Below, piece after piece: positions 1-12,378 of a DNA stretch of 64,000 bases. The first letter of the stretch is position 1, and each line of letters starts with the position of its first letter. The notes below the pieces were generated by a model, which worked only from the letters and a program-made list of their open reading frames with translations, was not told where the DNA came from and did not search any database. A program made the translations under genes and the position numbers. The DNA comes from Bacilli bacterium (GTDB lineage: Bacteria > Bacillota_I > Bacilli_A > RFN20 > CAG-631), in assembly GCA_900754115.1 (NCBI GenBank), contig CAAEBM010000035.1, forward strand, positions 65,323 through 129,322, read 5' to 3'.

Positions 1-2290
1 CTTTAATATTGGATAATAAACCATTCTTTTCAGAAATCTTCATGGTTAAAACTCCTTGGCTGCCTCGTTTTGTTAAACGATAATCGGATATTAAAGACAT
101 TTTCCCATAACCATTTTTACTAATAACTAATAAATATTGTCCTTCTAAGGAAGTAGCAACTCCAACCACTTCTTTACCATTGACATTGATCCCTTTGACT
201 CCTGCAGCACTTCTTCCCATTACTCTCACATCTTGTTCATTAAAACGAACCACTTTTCCATTGGAAGCAGCAATTAAAATCTCAGCAGAACCATTGGTCA
301 ATTTTACATCAATGAGTTCGTCGTCTTCTTTTAAATGAATTGCAATTTTTCCTTTTTGACGAATGCTTTCAAATTCTTTTAATGCAACTCGTTTTACAAT
401 TCCATTTTTAGTGACAAATATCAAGGTGTGGTTTTCTTGATATTCATTTAATGAGATAATGGAACGAACTTTTTCATTTGCCTCCATATTTAAAAGATTA
501 ATGACGGGAATTCCTTTAGCTGTTCTACCATATTCAGGAATTTGATGGCCACGCAAACGATATACTTTTCCAAAGTTTGTAAAGAAAACGATATCTTTAT
601 GTGTATGAGCAATCACGATTTGATCCACTACATCTTCTTCATTAGTAGTCATTCCTTTAATCCCTTTTCCACCACGATTTTGTGTTTTAAAGGTATCCAT
701 CGGAACTCGTTTAATATAACCATTCACAGTTAAGGTAACAATGATATCTTCTTTTGTAATTAAGTCTTCATCATCAATATTAAATTCTCCCATGATGATT
801 TCGCTTCGACGAGCATCACTATATTTATTTTTAATTTCTATCAATTCATTTTTTACGATTTCAAAAATGCGTTCATCACTTGCCAATATCGCTTTAAATT
901 CTTCTACTTGTGATTCCAAGTTCTTACACTTTGTTTCACTCTTTTCGATTTCTAAAGCAGATAAACGCCCAAGACTCATGGATACGATGGCTTTTGCTTG
1001 TCTTTCAGACAATTCAAAGCGTTCCATTAAAGCGTTTTGAGAATCTTCTACACTTTTTGAAGAACGGATAATTTGAATGACTTCATCTATATTTTCAATA
1101 GCAATGACAATACCTAATAATACGTGAAGTTCATCTTCTGCTTTCTTTAATTCAAATTGTGTGCGGCGATAGATGACATTTTTTTGATGTTGTAAGTAAA
1201 GTGTTAGCATTTCTTTGATGGGCAGAACCTTTGGTTCTCCATCTACTAATGCGAGCATATTGATGCCATAACTCACTTGCAATTGAGTTAATTTAAATAA
1301 TTGGTTTAAAATCACTTCAGGTACGACATCTTTTCTTAATTCAATGACAACTCGAATATCTTCCCCACTGGATTCATCTCTTAAATCAGTAATTCCGTCA
1401 ATGACCTTTTCTCTTGCTAAGTCAGCAATTTTTTCAATCATGACTGTTTTATTGACTTGATAAGGAATTTCAGAAATAATAATTTTATTTTTTCCGTTAC
1501 CCATTTCTTCAATATGGGTTTTGGAACGCAAAAGAATCGTTCCATTTCCGGTTTCATAAGCTTTTTTAATTCCTGATTTACCTAAAATATAAGCACCTGT
1601 TGGAAAGTCTGGTCCTTTTAAAATTTGCATTAAATCGACCACTTCAATATCAGGATTTTCTGCAACTGCTAATATAGCGTCAATTGCTTCTGCTAAATTG
1701 TGAGGTGGAATATTAGTAGCCATTCCCACAGCAATCCCTGTCGACCCATTAACTAATATATTGGGAAATTTAGAAGGCAAAACAACTGGTTCTTGTTCTT
1801 CCCCATCATAGTTTGGCATAAAATCAACCGTGTCTTCATCTAAATCTCGAACCATTTCCATGGCGATTTTTGACATTCTTGCTTCGGTATACCGCATTGC
1901 TGCCGCTCCATCACCATCAATGGAACCAAAGTTTCCGTGCCCATCAACTAACGGATAACGAGTTGAGAAGTTTTGTGCCAAGCGAACCATGGCTTCATAA
2001 ATAGCCGAATCTCCATGAGGATGGTATTTTCCCATGACGTCCCCAACAATACGTGCCGATTTTTTATAAGGACTACCCGCATTCATTTTTGCTTCACTCA
2101 TGCCAAATAAAATTCTTCGGTGAACCGGTTTTAATCCATCCTTAACATCTGGAAGTGCTCTAGCAACAATGACCGACATTGCATATTCCAAAAAAGAATT
2201 TTTGACTTCTTTTGAAAGGTTGACTATTTCAATTCCTTTATTTTCTTCTTGCATTTCATGTTCTGCAAATGCTTTTAAATCTTCTTTCAC
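1..2290 (-). CDS. gyrA: DNA gyrase subunit A, 3' end outside window (partial)
   Basis: Catalytic breakage-reunion subunit of type II topoisomerase; with GyrB it introduces negative supercoils. I read 763 codons from a GTG at 2290-2288, preceded by a strong AGGAGGT site. The frame stays open to the window edge, so the last part of the C-terminal beta-pinwheel is missing. Visible motifs include [10 protein letters not shown] around the quinolone-resistance region; the Ser at the position usually mutated in resistance is intact, which suggests a sensitive allele. [11 protein letters not shown] and [10 protein letters not shown] follow, before the catalytic-Tyr region, and the visible end still matches the C-terminal domain ([12 protein letters not shown]). 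It starts 15 bp after gyrB and is the last visible gene of yaaA-recF-gyrB-gyrA. The identification is secure. Confidence 0.97.
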   Translation of the reverse strand, partial: MKEDLKAFAEHEMQEENKGIEIVNLSKEVKNSFLEYAMSVIVARALPDVKDGLKPVHRRILFGMSEAKMNAGSPYKKSARIVGDVMGKYHPHGDSAIYEAMVRLAQNFSTRYPLVDGHGNFGSIDGDGAAAMRYTEARMSKIAMEMVRDLDEDTVDFMPNYDGEEQEPVVLPSKFPNILVNGSTGIAVGMATNIPPHNLAEAIDAILAVAENPDIEVVDLMQILKGPDFPTGAYILGKSGIKKAYETGNGTILLRSKTHIEEMGNGKNKIIISEIPYQVNKTVMIEKIADLAREKVIDGITDLRDESSGEDIRVVIELRKDVVPEVILNQLFKLTQLQVSYGINMLALVDGEPKVLPIKEMLTLYLQHQKNVIYRRTQFELKKAEDELHVLLGIVIAIENIDEVIQIIRSSKSVEDSQNALMERFELSERQAKAIVSMSLGRLSALEIEKSETKCKNLESQVEEFKAILASDERIFEIVKNELIEIKNKYSDARRSEIIMGEFNIDDEDLITKEDIIVTLTVNGYIKRVPMDTFKTQNRGGKGIKGMTTNEEDVVDQIVIAHTHKDIVFFTNFGKVYRLRGHQIPEYGRTAKGIPVINLLNMEANEKVRSIISLNEYQENHTLIFVTKNGIVKRVALKEFESIRQKGKIAIHLKEDDELIDVKLTNGSAEILIAASNGKVVRFNEQDVRVMGRSAAGVKGINVNGKEVVGVATSLEGQYLLVISKNGYGKMSLISDYRLTKRGSQGVLTMKISEKNGLLSNIK

Positions 2291-2305
2291 TGCTAGCACC
2301 TCCTT

Positions 2306-5359
<3,054 letters not shown>

Positions 5360-5363
<4 letters not shown>

Positions 5364-5569
5364 TTTTGAATGATATATGTTTCATTCCCAATTTGAATTT
5401 GATCTTCTGGATAAAGTTTTCTCCCTCTTCGGTTTTCTGCTTGTTGATTGACCAAAACAAGATGCGAATTTAAATAATTCTTTGCTTCGCCTCCATTAGA
5501 AATGAGTTGAACAAATTTTAAAAATTGTCCCAATTGAATATAATCACTTTCAATCATGATTTTTTTCAT
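5360..5569 (-). CDS. yaaA: S4-domain RNA-binding protein YaaA
   Basis: Small 69-aa protein made of a single S4 RNA-binding fold (residues about 10-60), of the YaaA/RlbA type found between dnaN and recF in Firmicutes. The conserved segment LGQFLKFVQLISNGGEAK is the recognisable S4 helix pair. It probably binds structured RNA or ribosomes; its exact role is unknown. Its stop overlaps the recF start by 4 bp, so it is translationally coupled. It is the first gene of the unit and has a good promoter upstream at 5596-5624. Confidence 0.9.
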
Positions 5570-5595
5570 AAGCCTTCCCCTTTATAGACGAGTAA

Positions 5596-5624
5596 ATTAT
5601 ATCATTTTTTTTAATAAAATTCAA
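5596..5624 (-). promoter_or_regulatory. sigma-A promoter of yaaA-recF-gyrB-gyrA
   Basis: Read on the minus strand: TTGAAT (5624-5619), a 17-bp spacer, then TATAAT (5601-5596). It lies about 30 bp upstream of the yaaA ATG. The element is near consensus, and a perfect 24-bp palindrome abuts its upstream side. Confidence 0.8.
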
Positions 5625-5626
5625 TC

Positions 5627-5650
5627 TTTCTTAGTATATATACTAAGAAA
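5627..5650. promoter_or_regulatory. perfect 24-bp palindrome upstream of the gyrase operon promoter
   Basis: The half-site TTTCTTAGTATA is followed directly by its exact reverse complement, with no spacer. It ends 2 bp upstream of the -35 hexamer at 5619-5624. It could be a dimeric repressor or activator site. It could also form a cruciform or act as a weak terminator hairpin, but neither side has a good T-tract. Function not known. Confidence 0.5.
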
Positions 5651-5671
5651 AAAACAAATTTGAACACAAAA

Positions 5672-5694
5672 AAAAGAGTTTTAAAAACTCTTTT
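5672..5694 (-). terminator. terminator of rpsF-ssb-rpsR
   Basis: Perfect inverted repeat AAAAGAGTTTT / AAAACTCTTTT that includes the rpsR stop codon. On the minus strand it is followed by a run of T (complement of the A-tract at 5668-5671). Typical Rho-independent terminator. Confidence 0.85.
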
Positions 5695-5917
5695 AGTCTG
5701 CTACGTAAGGTAATAAAGCCATTTGGCGTGCTCTTTTAATTGCTACAGCCAAAATGCGTTGATAACGTGCTGAAGTTCCTGTCAAACGTCTAGGCAAAAT
5801 TTTACCATTTGCAGAAATAAATTTTTTCAATAATTCAACATCTTTATAATCAATCGTTTTAATGTTATTTTTTGTGAAATAACATACTTTACGTCTTCTT
5901 TGTTGTTTTCTAAACAT
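5693..5917 (-). CDS. rpsR: 30S ribosomal protein S18
   Basis: S18 of the small ribosomal subunit, which pairs with S6 on the 16S rRNA platform. It is 74 aa, normal for Firmicutes. The family motif [14 protein letters not shown] is followed by [13 protein letters not shown] and then [13 protein letters not shown] near the C-terminus. It is the last gene of rpsF-ssb-rpsR, 18 bp after ssb, with a terminator overlapping its stop codon. Confidence 0.98.
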   Translation of the reverse strand: MFRKQQRRRKVCYFTKNNIKTIDYKDVELLKKFISANGKILPRRLTGTSARYQRILAVAIKRARQMALLPYVAD

Positions 5918-5935
5918 ATTTCTTGTCCTTTCTAT

Positions 5936-6361
5936 TTAAAATGGCAAATCTTCTTCAGAAAAAGACAAAGCATCATCATCTTCGGAAGGACGATCTTCTT
6001 CCATTGAAAATCCTGCATTACGATTTGATCCATTATTACTATCTTTTGGATCTAAAAATTGAATATTTTCACAAACGACTTCGGTAACAGTCGCTTTTCG
6101 ACCATCTTTTGTTTCATAAGATCTAGATTGAAGTCGTCCTTCTACTCCAACCAAAGATCCTTTTTTTAAATAAGTAGCCATTAATTTGGCTGTTGCTTGC
6201 CAAGCCACACAATTAATAAAACTGGTCGTTCTTTCTTGTGCATCTTTACTCATTCGATTATCGATTGCAACAGTAAAAGAGCAAACAGGAATACCAGAAC
6301 TAGTCATTTTTAATTCTACATCTCTTGTCAGTCTTCCAATCATAATCACTTTGTTAATCAT
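5936..6361 (-). CDS. ssb: single-stranded DNA-binding protein
   Basis: SSB, 141 aa. It has an N-terminal OB fold (residues 1-105; starts MINKVIMIGRLTRD, later FINCVAWQATA), a short Asn/Ser/Gly-rich linker, and the acidic C-terminal tip EEDLPF, a variant of the usual DDDIPF tail that recruits RecG, PriA and other repair proteins. It sits between rpsF and rpsR as in B. subtilis, where the group is co-transcribed. Confidence 0.98.
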   Translation of the reverse strand: MINKVIMIGRLTRDVELKMTSSGIPVCSFTVAIDNRMSKDAQERTTSFINCVAWQATAKLMATYLKKGSLVGVEGRLQSRSYETKDGRKATVTEVVCENIQFLDPKDSNNGSNRNAGFSMEEDRPSEDDDALSFSEEDLPF

Positions 6362-6380
6362 CGTTTTTCCTCCCTATGCG

Positions 6381-6674
6381 TTATAATGCAACGGTCATTT
6401 CACGAAGAACATTTTGAGTATCGATTCTGCATTGACGTTCAAATTCTTTTACACCTAAATCGTTTTCAGCTTCAACCGTTAAAACAACATAATATCCTTT
6501 TGATTGAAAATTGATTTCATACGCTAAATCTCTTAAACCCCAATCTTTTTCGTTTACTTCCACAATTTTATCGCCATTTGCTAAGATAAAACCATGAAGT
6601 TTTTCCATTAATTGTTTCCGAGTTTCTTCGTCGATATTAGCGTTTAGGATGTACATAATTTCGTACTTTTTCAT
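6381..6674 (-). CDS. rpsF: 30S ribosomal protein S6
   Basis: S6 of the small ribosomal subunit, 97 aa. The family start KKYEIMYILNANIDEE and the central segment WGLRDLAYEI with KGYYVVL are present. It is the first gene of rpsF-ssb-rpsR; AGGTG in the leader is the ribosome site. The leader contains a hairpin that may be the S6:S18 autoregulatory element (6688-6735). Confidence 0.98.
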   Translation of the reverse strand: MKKYEIMYILNANIDEETRKQLMEKLHGFILANGDKIVEVNEKDWGLRDLAYEINFQSKGYYVVLTVEAENDLGVKEFERQCRIDTQNVLREMTVAL

Positions 6675-6687
6675 CCCTTACACCTCC

Positions 6688-6735
6688 CTTTGGTCATTGG
6701 CCACATTTTTTTTCAATGTAGCAGAGATTGACGGT
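6688..6735 (-). promoter_or_regulatory. possible S6:S18 autoregulatory leader of rpsF
   Basis: On the minus strand the leader reads CCGTCA, then an 8-bp hairpin (GCTACATT at 6722-6715 pairing with AATGTGGC at 6707-6700, one G-T pair, A-rich loop). After that comes TGAC, which can pair with the upstream GTCA to form a lower stem. The known S6:S18 leader has a two-part stem and a conserved CCG that the S6-S18 dimer recognises. Placement right before the ribosome site of rpsF fits autoregulation. I fitted the structure by eye. Confidence 0.45.
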
Positions 6736-6738
6736 AGC

Positions 6739-6767
6739 ATTATATCATTTTTTATTTCATAAGTAAA
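6739..6767 (-). promoter_or_regulatory. sigma-A promoter of rpsF-ssb-rpsR
   Basis: Minus-strand TTTACT (6767-6762), a 17-bp spacer, TATAAT (6744-6739). It is about 65 bp upstream of the rpsF ATG, leaving room for a structured leader. Confidence 0.75.
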
Positions 6768-6874
6768 CACTTTTTGAAGTCATTTACTTAACCTTCATCT
6801 ATATTATAGAAAAAAAAGAAGAAAAAACTTTTTATTTTATAAAAAAATTATTTATTTTTAAAAATTAAACAAAA

Positions 6875-6897
6875 AAAGCATATTGCACATATGCTTT
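6875..6897 (-). terminator. terminator downstream of spoVS
   Basis: AAAGCATAT / ATATGCTTT with a 5-nt loop, followed on the minus strand by a T run. It lies 20 bp beyond the spoVS stop and separates spoVS from the rpsF promoter. Confidence 0.85.
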
Positions 6898-6916
6898 CGT
6901 TTGTTTTATCAATTTT

Positions 6917-7189
6917 TTATTTTTTTTCAACTAAACTGACAATAAATTTAATAGCTGTTTTTACTTGGTTTTCAATTTCTACTTCTGCAAAAACAGGGAC
7001 ACAAACTAAATCATCGCCACTTAACACTAAAAATCCTCTAGCAATCGCAATTGCCTTCACTACTTGATTAATAGACCCTGCTCCAATCGCTTGGATTTCT
7101 ACTTTCTTTTGCACTTTAAGAATATTAGCAATGGCTCCTGCCACTGCATTAGGGTTAGACTTCGTCGATACTTTTAATAGTTCTATCAT
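6917..7189 (-). CDS. spoVS: stage V sporulation protein S
   Basis: 90-aa SpoVS-family protein with an Alba-like fold. In B. subtilis, SpoVS affects septation and late sporulation. The family start EVLKVS-type (here MIELLKVSTKSNPNAVAGAI) and the GAGSINQVVKAIAIARGF core are clear. Length matches the family (86-90 aa). The order ymdB-spoVS matches B. subtilis. It is supporting evidence for sporulation, although SpoVS also occurs in some non-sporulating bacteria. The ribosome site GGAGGAAGG lies just upstream of the ATG. Confidence 0.95.
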   Translation of the reverse strand: MIELLKVSTKSNPNAVAGAIANILKVQKKVEIQAIGAGSINQVVKAIAIARGFLVLSGDDLVCVPVFAEVEIENQVKTAIKFIVSLVEKK

Positions 7190-7241
7190 TTTTTCCTTCC
7201 TCCATAAATTGTCTTTACAACATATGAAAAAAGAAAATAAT

Positions 7242-8054
7242 TTATTCTACATCTTGATTAATTCTTTGAATCGCGATTGCTTTTTTTGTTTCTAAATCAA
7301 TTTCTACAAATAAGCCATTGATCATTTTTTTCCCTTTTTCAGCAACTCCATAGGCTTTTTTACCATCCCATATGAATTGAAGAACTTGTTGATAGTCAAA
7401 GCCAATCATACTTTCACGAATACCACACATTCCTGCATCCGTAATATAAGCCATTCCTAAAGGCATAATTCTTTCATCTGCAGTCTGTACGTGAGTATGC
7501 GTACCATACATCAAGGAAGCCTTGCCATCTAAATAATAACCAAAAGAGTTTTTTTCTGCTGTCAATTCAGCATGATAATCGACAATATAAATTGATTCAC
7601 TATCTTTTTCATATAAATCTTTAAAATACCAAAAGGGAGAAGAGGCTTTTAGTTTCATATTATCTCTTCCTAAAAGATTGACTACACGAACTTTTTTCCC
7701 TTTTATTGTCGTTTCAAAAAGCAAATTGTTTTCAAAACAAGCATCTATAGTTTCTAAATTTGCTGGTATAATCAACTTTTTTGCATTTTTTGCATAATGA
7801 AAGATTTCTTTATTTCCAAAGACATGATTTCCCATTGTTAAAACATCACAACCTGCTTGAATCAAACTTTGGTAATGTTTATAGTTTAAGCCATTTCCAT
7901 GTGTTGCATTTTCAGCATTCACTACTAATAAATCGACTTCATATTGTTCTTTTAATTTAGCAATAGATTTTAAAACTGCTTGTCTACCACATCGGCCAAT
8001 GACATCTCCTAAAACGAGCACTCGAAGTGTGCTAAAATTATTTTGCAATTTCAC
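7242..8054 (-). CDS. ymdB: YmdB-family metallophosphoesterase
   Basis: Calcineurin-like phosphoesterase of the YmdB/TIGR00282 type. B. subtilis YmdB hydrolyses 2',3'-cyclic nucleotides and influences the biofilm/motility choice, partly through RNase Y. Metal-binding motifs: GDVIGRCGR near residue 18, [20 protein letters not shown] and [10 protein letters not shown]. Read from GTG at 8054 it has 270 aa, about 8-10 residues longer than the family norm, and overlaps the end of rny by 17 bp. An internal GTG at about residue 12 would give the more usual N-terminus but has no clear ribosome site. Confidence 0.93.
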   Translation of the reverse strand: MKLQNNFSTLRVLVLGDVIGRCGRQAVLKSIAKLKEQYEVDLLVVNAENATHGNGLNYKHYQSLIQAGCDVLTMGNHVFGNKEIFHYAKNAKKLIIPANLETIDACFENNLLFETTIKGKKVRVVNLLGRDNMKLKASSPFWYFKDLYEKDSESIYIVDYHAELTAEKNSFGYYLDGKASLMYGTHTHVQTADERIMPLGMAYITDAGMCGIRESMIGFDYQQVLQFIWDGKKAYGVAEKGKKMINGLFVEIDLETKKAIAIQRINQDVE

Positions 8055-9612
8055 TCACTCTCGTTTCCCTTACAACTGTAACTTTAATTTGGCCTGGATA
8101 AACTAAATCACTTTCGATTTTTTCTTTGATTTGACGCGCAATATGATAAGCTTGTACATCATCTACTTTTTCAGGCACGACCATGACTCGAATTTCACGA
8201 CCTGCTTGAATTGCATAAGCTTGGCTTACTCCATCAAATTCTTTAGAAATCGTTTCTAATTGTTCAATTCTTTTAACATAAGTATCTAAAGTTTCACTTC
8301 TTGCTCCAGGACGAGCTGCAGATAACGTATCTGCTGCAATGACTAAATTTGAAATGAGGTGAATGGCTGGTTTTTCACCATGATGCGCTTCTATCGCATT
8401 AATAACGACTTCGTTTTCTCCATATTTTTTAGCATAACGAGCCCCTAATTCCACATGGCTTCCTTCTACTTCAAAATCAATTGCTTTTCCTAAATCATGC
8501 AACAACCCAGCTCTTTTAGCTAATTGTTGATCTAAACCTAATTCAGCAGCCATAATTCCTGCTAAATGAGCAACTTCAATAGAATGAGCTAAACCATTTT
8601 GCCCATAACTCGTTCTAAATTTTAATCTGCCAATCATTTCCACTAAATCCTTATTCATCCGAGGTAGATTTAATTGAAATAAAGCTTCTTCTCCTGCTTT
8701 TCTAGTGATTTCTTTTACTTCTTGTGTCGCTTTGCTTACTAATTCTTCAATTCGACCTGGTTGAATTCGTCCATCTTTAATTAATGCTTCTAATGAACGT
8801 TTAGCAATTTCCCGACGAATTGGATTAAAACAAGAAACTGTAATGACTTCAGGAGTATCATCAATAATTAAATCAACTCCCGTTAATTGTTCTATCGTTT
8901 TAATATTTCTTCCTTCACGACCAATGATTCTACCTTTCATTTCATCAGAAGGCAAAGAAACAACAGAAATTGTTCTTTCTGATGCCACTTCTTGGCTGAA
9001 TCGTTCAATAGATAACGCTAAAATATCTCTTGCTGTGTCATCAGCTTTTTCCTTTGCAATTTCTTCTTGTTCTTTTAAATAAGCGGCAATTTCTCGTTCT
9101 GATTTTTCTTTTACCCGCTCAAACAATTCATTTTTAGCTTGAGTTGAAGTCATATTTGCGACTTTTTCCAATTCTACAATAATTGAATTAATTTTTTCAT
9201 CTAACTCGTCTTTTTGTTTAGCTAGTTCCTGAGCTTTTTTGTCTAAGTGTTGGTTTGCTTCTTCTAATTTTTTTTCTTTTTCTTTTATAACTGATTCACG
9301 CACATCTAAAGATTGTTCATGTTGAAAAACCGCTTTTTCTAATTCGGTAATTTGATCTTTTTTCTCTTTGATTTCTTTATCTGCAATCGTTTTTAATTCT
9401 AAAGCAGCAGCACGGCCTTCTAATTGTGCTGTTTTAATCATTTGATTTGCTTTAATTTCAGCATCTTTTAATGATAAATCAATTTTACTTTTTGCATTTT
9501 TATATCCCATAAACGGAATTAACCACATGCATAAAGCACCTATCACAAAGCATATAATTCCAACTCCAAGATAAATAAGCCATGCAGGAATAGCGAAAAT
9601 GATTCCTAGCAT
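8038..9612 (-). CDS. rny: ribonuclease Y
   Basis: Membrane-anchored endoribonuclease that starts bulk mRNA decay. 524 aa, normal for the family. Domains: N-terminal membrane helix (residues 5-30), long coiled coil (about 40-200, very Lys/Glu rich), KH domain with [12 protein letters not shown] (about 230), then an HD domain with [10 protein letters not shown] and LLHDLGKA (about 340-380). It is coupled to ymdB by overlap, and recA lies upstream as in the Bacillus order. No pbpX-like gene lies between recA and rny here. Confidence 0.97.
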   Translation of the reverse strand: MLGIIFAIPAWLIYLGVGIICFVIGALCMWLIPFMGYKNAKSKIDLSLKDAEIKANQMIKTAQLEGRAAALELKTIADKEIKEKKDQITELEKAVFQHEQSLDVRESVIKEKEKKLEEANQHLDKKAQELAKQKDELDEKINSIIVELEKVANMTSTQAKNELFERVKEKSEREIAAYLKEQEEIAKEKADDTARDILALSIERFSQEVASERTISVVSLPSDEMKGRIIGREGRNIKTIEQLTGVDLIIDDTPEVITVSCFNPIRREIAKRSLEALIKDGRIQPGRIEELVSKATQEVKEITRKAGEEALFQLNLPRMNKDLVEMIGRLKFRTSYGQNGLAHSIEVAHLAGIMAAELGLDQQLAKRAGLLHDLGKAIDFEVEGSHVELGARYAKKYGENEVVINAIEAHHGEKPAIHLISNLVIAADTLSAARPGARSETLDTYVKRIEQLETISKEFDGVSQAYAIQAGREIRVMVVPEKVDDVQAYHIARQIKEKIESDLVYPGQIKVTVVRETRVSEIAK

Positions 9613-9702
9613 CTTATTTCCTCCTGTTTATTTTTTTAATAGTACCAATGTACCATATTTATTGTATATTAAATCCTTAAAAATAGCAAATAAAATAATT
9701 GA

Positions 9703-9732
9703 AAAAAGTATTTGAAAACTCAAATACTTTTT
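9703..9732 (-). terminator. terminator of recA
   Basis: Perfect 13-bp stem AAAAAGTATTTGA / TCAAATACTTTTT with a 4-nt loop, directly after the recA stop; a T run continues on the minus strand. A strong Rho-independent terminator between recA and rny. Confidence 0.9.
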
Positions 9733-9734
9733 GC

Positions 9735-10775
9735 CTAGTCATTTCCTTCTTTTTTTGTTTTTTCTTTGCTTGTAATTTCTTTTCCACTACGAATGGCTTC
9801 TACAACTGCATTTTTAATTTCTTCATATTCTTTATTATTATTTTTTAAGAATTCTTTTACTTTTTCTTTTCCTTGTCCGATTTTTTCTCCATGATATTCA
9901 AACCAAGACCCTGATTTGTTAATGACATCAAGTTTAACGGCTAAATCTAATAATTCGGCATCTTTATTGATTCCTTTTCCATACAAAATTTCAACACTAG
10001 CCGTTTTAAAAGGAGGAGCCACTTTATTTTTAACAACCTTTAAATTGACTTCATTTCCTAAGATGCGTTCTCCTTCTTTTAACATCGTACCTCGACGAAC
10101 TTCTAAACGAACAGAAGCGTAGAATTTCAATGCTCTTCCTCCTGGTGTGGTTTCAGGATTACCAAATATAATTCCAACTTTTTCTCTTAATTGATTGATA
10201 AAAATAATGCTACATTTACTTTTGTTTAAAGCTCCTGTTAGTTTTCTTAACGCTTTAGACATTAATCGAGCTTGCAATCCGATATTCGATTCACTCATTT
10301 CACCATTTAATTCTGCAGAAGGGACAAGGGCAGCGACGGAATCCACGACAATTAAGTCGATTGCATCACTTTTTGCCAATAATTCTGCTATTTCTAATGC
10401 TTGTTCTCCCGAGTCTGGTTGCGATAAAATCAAATCATCAATATTGACTCCTAAATTTTGTGCATATAGTGGATCAATTGCATGTTCAGCATCAATAAAA
10501 GCAGCTTTCCCACCTTGCTTTTGCACTTCTGCAATGGCATGCAAAGCAAAAGTCGTTTTTCCACTTGATTCAGGACCATAAATTTCAATTACTCTTCCCT
10601 TAGGATAGCCACCTACCCCTAAAATATAATCCAAAGCAATTGATCCTGAAGGAATGACGTCTACATTGATATTGGCCCGGTCACCTAATTTCATAATCGC
10701 GCCTTCTCCATAAGTTTTTAGAATCTGTTTAATTGCGTCATCTAAAGTCATTTTTCCATCTTTTTTTTCTGCCAT
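9735..10775 (-). CDS. recA: recombinase RecA
   Basis: Homologous recombination ATPase and SOS coprotease, 346 aa from the ATG at 10775. That start is chosen because GGAGA sits 9 bp upstream and the protein then begins [15 protein letters not shown], the usual RecA start. The open frame continues 30 codons further up but runs into cinA. Walker [10 protein letters not shown] is at 67-75, with the DAEHAIDP and [12 protein letters not shown] motifs and the L2 loop [21 protein letters not shown] weak own promoter may lie inside the end of cinA (TATAAT at 10803-10798). I saw no LexA-box-like palindrome in the short upstream gap. Confidence 0.97.
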   Translation of the reverse strand: MAEKKDGKMTLDDAIKQILKTYGEGAIMKLGDRANINVDVIPSGSIALDYILGVGGYPKGRVIEIYGPESSGKTTFALHAIAEVQKQGGKAAFIDAEHAIDPLYAQNLGVNIDDLILSQPDSGEQALEIAELLAKSDAIDLIVVDSVAALVPSAELNGEMSESNIGLQARLMSKALRKLTGALNKSKCSIIFINQLREKVGIIFGNPETTPGGRALKFYASVRLEVRRGTMLKEGERILGNEVNLKVVKNKVAPPFKTASVEILYGKGINKDAELLDLAVKLDVINKSGSWFEYHGEKIGQGKEKVKEFLKNNNKEYEEIKNAVVEAIRSGKEITSKEKTKKEGND

Positions 10776-10827
10776 ATTTGTGTCTCCTACTTTCTTTATT
10801 ATAATATTCTTTTTTTTGCCTAAAACT

Positions 10828-11277
10828 TTATAGTAATTGTAGAATTCTTTTTTTTGCACTTTCAAGACATTGATTTCTAATTTCTTGACGATTTCCTTGA
10901 TAGTGGTCTTGAAAATGATACGCTTTATCTTTAAATAACAGACAAGAATAAACTAATCCAACTTCTTTACCTTCATCTGCTGTTGGCCCTGCATTTCCAG
11001 TAAAGGAAATCGCGATATCCGATTCAAAATCATTTTTTACCGTCAAAGCCATCAAACAAGCCATTTCATGACTAATAGCCCCTTGTTCTTTTAAAACTTT
11101 TTCTCCGTGTAATAGTTTGGCTTTGGCTTGATTTTGATAAGTGACATATCCTCCAACAAACACTTCAGAAGCACCGCTTATTTCTACTATTTTAGAAGCA
11201 AACAATCCTCCCGTCAAACTTTCACAACAAGATAACGTCAATTTTTTTTCTTTTAATTTTTTGACTAATTCTTGCAT
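10828..11277 (-). CDS. cinA: CinA C-terminal domain / nicotinamide-nucleotide amidase (PncC-like)
   Basis: 149-aa stand-alone CinA C-terminal domain. This family deamidates nicotinamide mononucleotide to nicotinate mononucleotide in NAD salvage. Motifs: [13 protein letters not shown] (catalytic-Ser region), [13 protein letters not shown], and [17 protein letters not shown]. Full-length CinA of about 415 aa has an extra N-terminal molybdopterin-binding-like domain that is absent here. It follows pgsA by 1 bp and precedes recA, the classic pgsA-cinA-recA order. Confidence 0.9.
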   Translation of the reverse strand: MQELVKKLKEKKLTLSCCESLTGGLFASKIVEISGASEVFVGGYVTYQNQAKAKLLHGEKVLKEQGAISHEMACLMALTVKNDFESDIAISFTGNAGPTADEGKEVGLVYSCLLFKDKAYHFQDHYQGNRQEIRNQCLESAKKRILQLL

Positions 11278-11278
11278 T

Positions 11279-11932
11279 TTATTTATCTAACGTTGGCATA
11301 ATGGAAAGATAATATTGCACTCCTCCAATTATGGCAAACACTCCACCTAAAATTAAAAGTCCTGCGCCAATTGAATAAATAACAACATGCGCTGATCCTA
11401 GTAATAAAAAAGCAATCCCTGGCATTAAAGTAGCAGTTTTATACTTGCCAAAACGAGAAGCAGGAACGACAACTCCATTTTTAACGGATTGCATTCGCAA
11501 AGAATCAACAAAGAAATCTCTAAAAATGACTAGTATAACAACAATTGTTAAAATTAAATAGAGAATATCAGACCCTTTTTGTAAGAAAGGAGATTTTAAA
11601 AATCCAAATCCGATAAGACCTATCATTGTTGTATTGACCAACAATTTATCTGCTAATGGGTCCATCATTTTTCCATAATCTGAAACGATATGATTTTTTC
11701 TAGCTAAATGTCCATCCACATAATCTGTAATGGAAGCTGCGACAAAAAGCACAAAAATGAGAATTTGATCTAAGGTTAAAAATGATTTTGCTTGATTAAT
11801 AATAACCCAATCTGTGGGTAAATCAAAAGATAAATATAACATATGTAGAATAAATAAAAGAATTACAACCGGTACACAAATCATGCGAATCGTCGTCAAT
11901 TTGTTCGGAAGATTCATTTCTTTAAATTTCAT
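11279..11932 (-). CDS. pgsA: CDP-diacylglycerol-glycerol-3-phosphate 3-phosphatidyltransferase
   Basis: Integral membrane enzyme making phosphatidylglycerol phosphate, the first step to phosphatidylglycerol and cardiolipin. I start it at ATG 11932 (217 aa), preceded by GAGGTG; the longer reading frame lacks a site. The CDP-alcohol phosphatidyltransferase signature DYVDGHLAR...GKMMDPLADK is complete (DGxxAR, GxxxD, D). Several membrane helices are visible (about 15-40, 60-85, 115-150, 180-210). It is somewhat longer than B. subtilis PgsA (193 aa). First gene of pgsA-cinA(-recA), with an extended -10 promoter at 11970-11978. Confidence 0.94.
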   Translation of the reverse strand: MKFKEMNLPNKLTTIRMICVPVVILLFILHMLYLSFDLPTDWVIINQAKSFLTLDQILIFVLFVAASITDYVDGHLARKNHIVSDYGKMMDPLADKLLVNTTMIGLIGFGFLKSPFLQKGSDILYLILTIVVILVIFRDFFVDSLRMQSVKNGVVVPASRFGKYKTATLMPGIAFLLLGSAHVVIYSIGAGLLILGGVFAIIGGVQYYLSIMPTLDK

Positions 11933-11969
11933 AAAAGCACCTCTTTGGCTAAACTTCATAACACGATAT

Positions 11970-11978
11970 ATTATAACA
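11970..11978 (-). promoter_or_regulatory. extended -10 promoter of pgsA-cinA
   Basis: Minus strand TGTTATAAT (TG-N-TATAAT) about 40 bp upstream of the pgsA start, just after the rnpB terminator. The -35 region is poor, as is usual for extended -10 promoters. Confidence 0.6.
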
Positions 11979-11998
11979 TATTTTTTGTTGAATACTAT

Positions 11999-12021
11999 AA
12001 AAAAAGTTATCTTGCGATAAC
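11999..12021 (-). terminator. terminator of rnpB
   Basis: GTTATC - GCAA - GATAAC hairpin on the minus strand followed by seven T residues, immediately after the 3' end of RNase P RNA. The tetraloop GCAA and clean T-tract make this convincing. Confidence 0.9.
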
Positions 12022-12027
12022 GTTTTT

Positions 12028-12378
12028 AAACAAATCTTTATAAGCCATGTTCTGTCCTGCTTTCGCAGGGATAGTCATTTATCTATGTATTGCTACATCC
12101 TCTTTGTTTTTCATTTCAAACTCAGAAGCTCCTCTACCAAATTTGAGTTTCTTGCTTGAGGGGTTTACCGCGTTTCATTTTGTCGTTTCCGAACAAACTC
12201 GTCTCTGTGGCACTTTATCAACTTTTCTCATATTTTCACTTAGAGAGCAGTTGGCCGTCTGCAAATGCAGCCCAAAGTTATTTTTTCCTTTGGCACAAAC
12301 ACTATAGGCATCTCAGCCTATGCAAGCATGGACTTTCCTCTATAAATTGATTTTATAGCGACTATCCAAGATTTGTTT
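12028..12378 (-). ncRNA. rnpB: RNase P RNA, type B
   Basis: Catalytic RNA that trims tRNA 5' leaders. Read on the minus strand it has the universal blocks GAGGAAAGTCCATGCT, GGCTGAGATGCC, AAAGTGCCACAGAGACGA, AACGCGGTAAACCCCTC and the 3' block AACATGGCTTATAAAG. The layout after the CGGTAAACCCCTC block matches the Bacillus type B form. Ends were set from the P1 helix: CAAATCTT (12375-12368) pairs with AAGATTTG (12038-12031). The length of about 350 nt is a little shorter than the roughly 400 nt of B. subtilis. The 5' end runs into the last codons of gpsB, and a terminator follows directly. The gpsB-rnpB neighbourhood also exists in B. subtilis. Confidence 0.96.

Noticed and set aside
10776..10865. 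Upstream extension of recA by 30 codons
   Set aside because: It overlaps cinA, has no ribosome site, and gives a non-family N-terminus; ATG 10775 has GGAGA and the usual start.
12047..12350. Plus-strand open frames of 64-86 codons
   Set aside because: They are antisense to the conserved RNase P RNA; no ribosome site.
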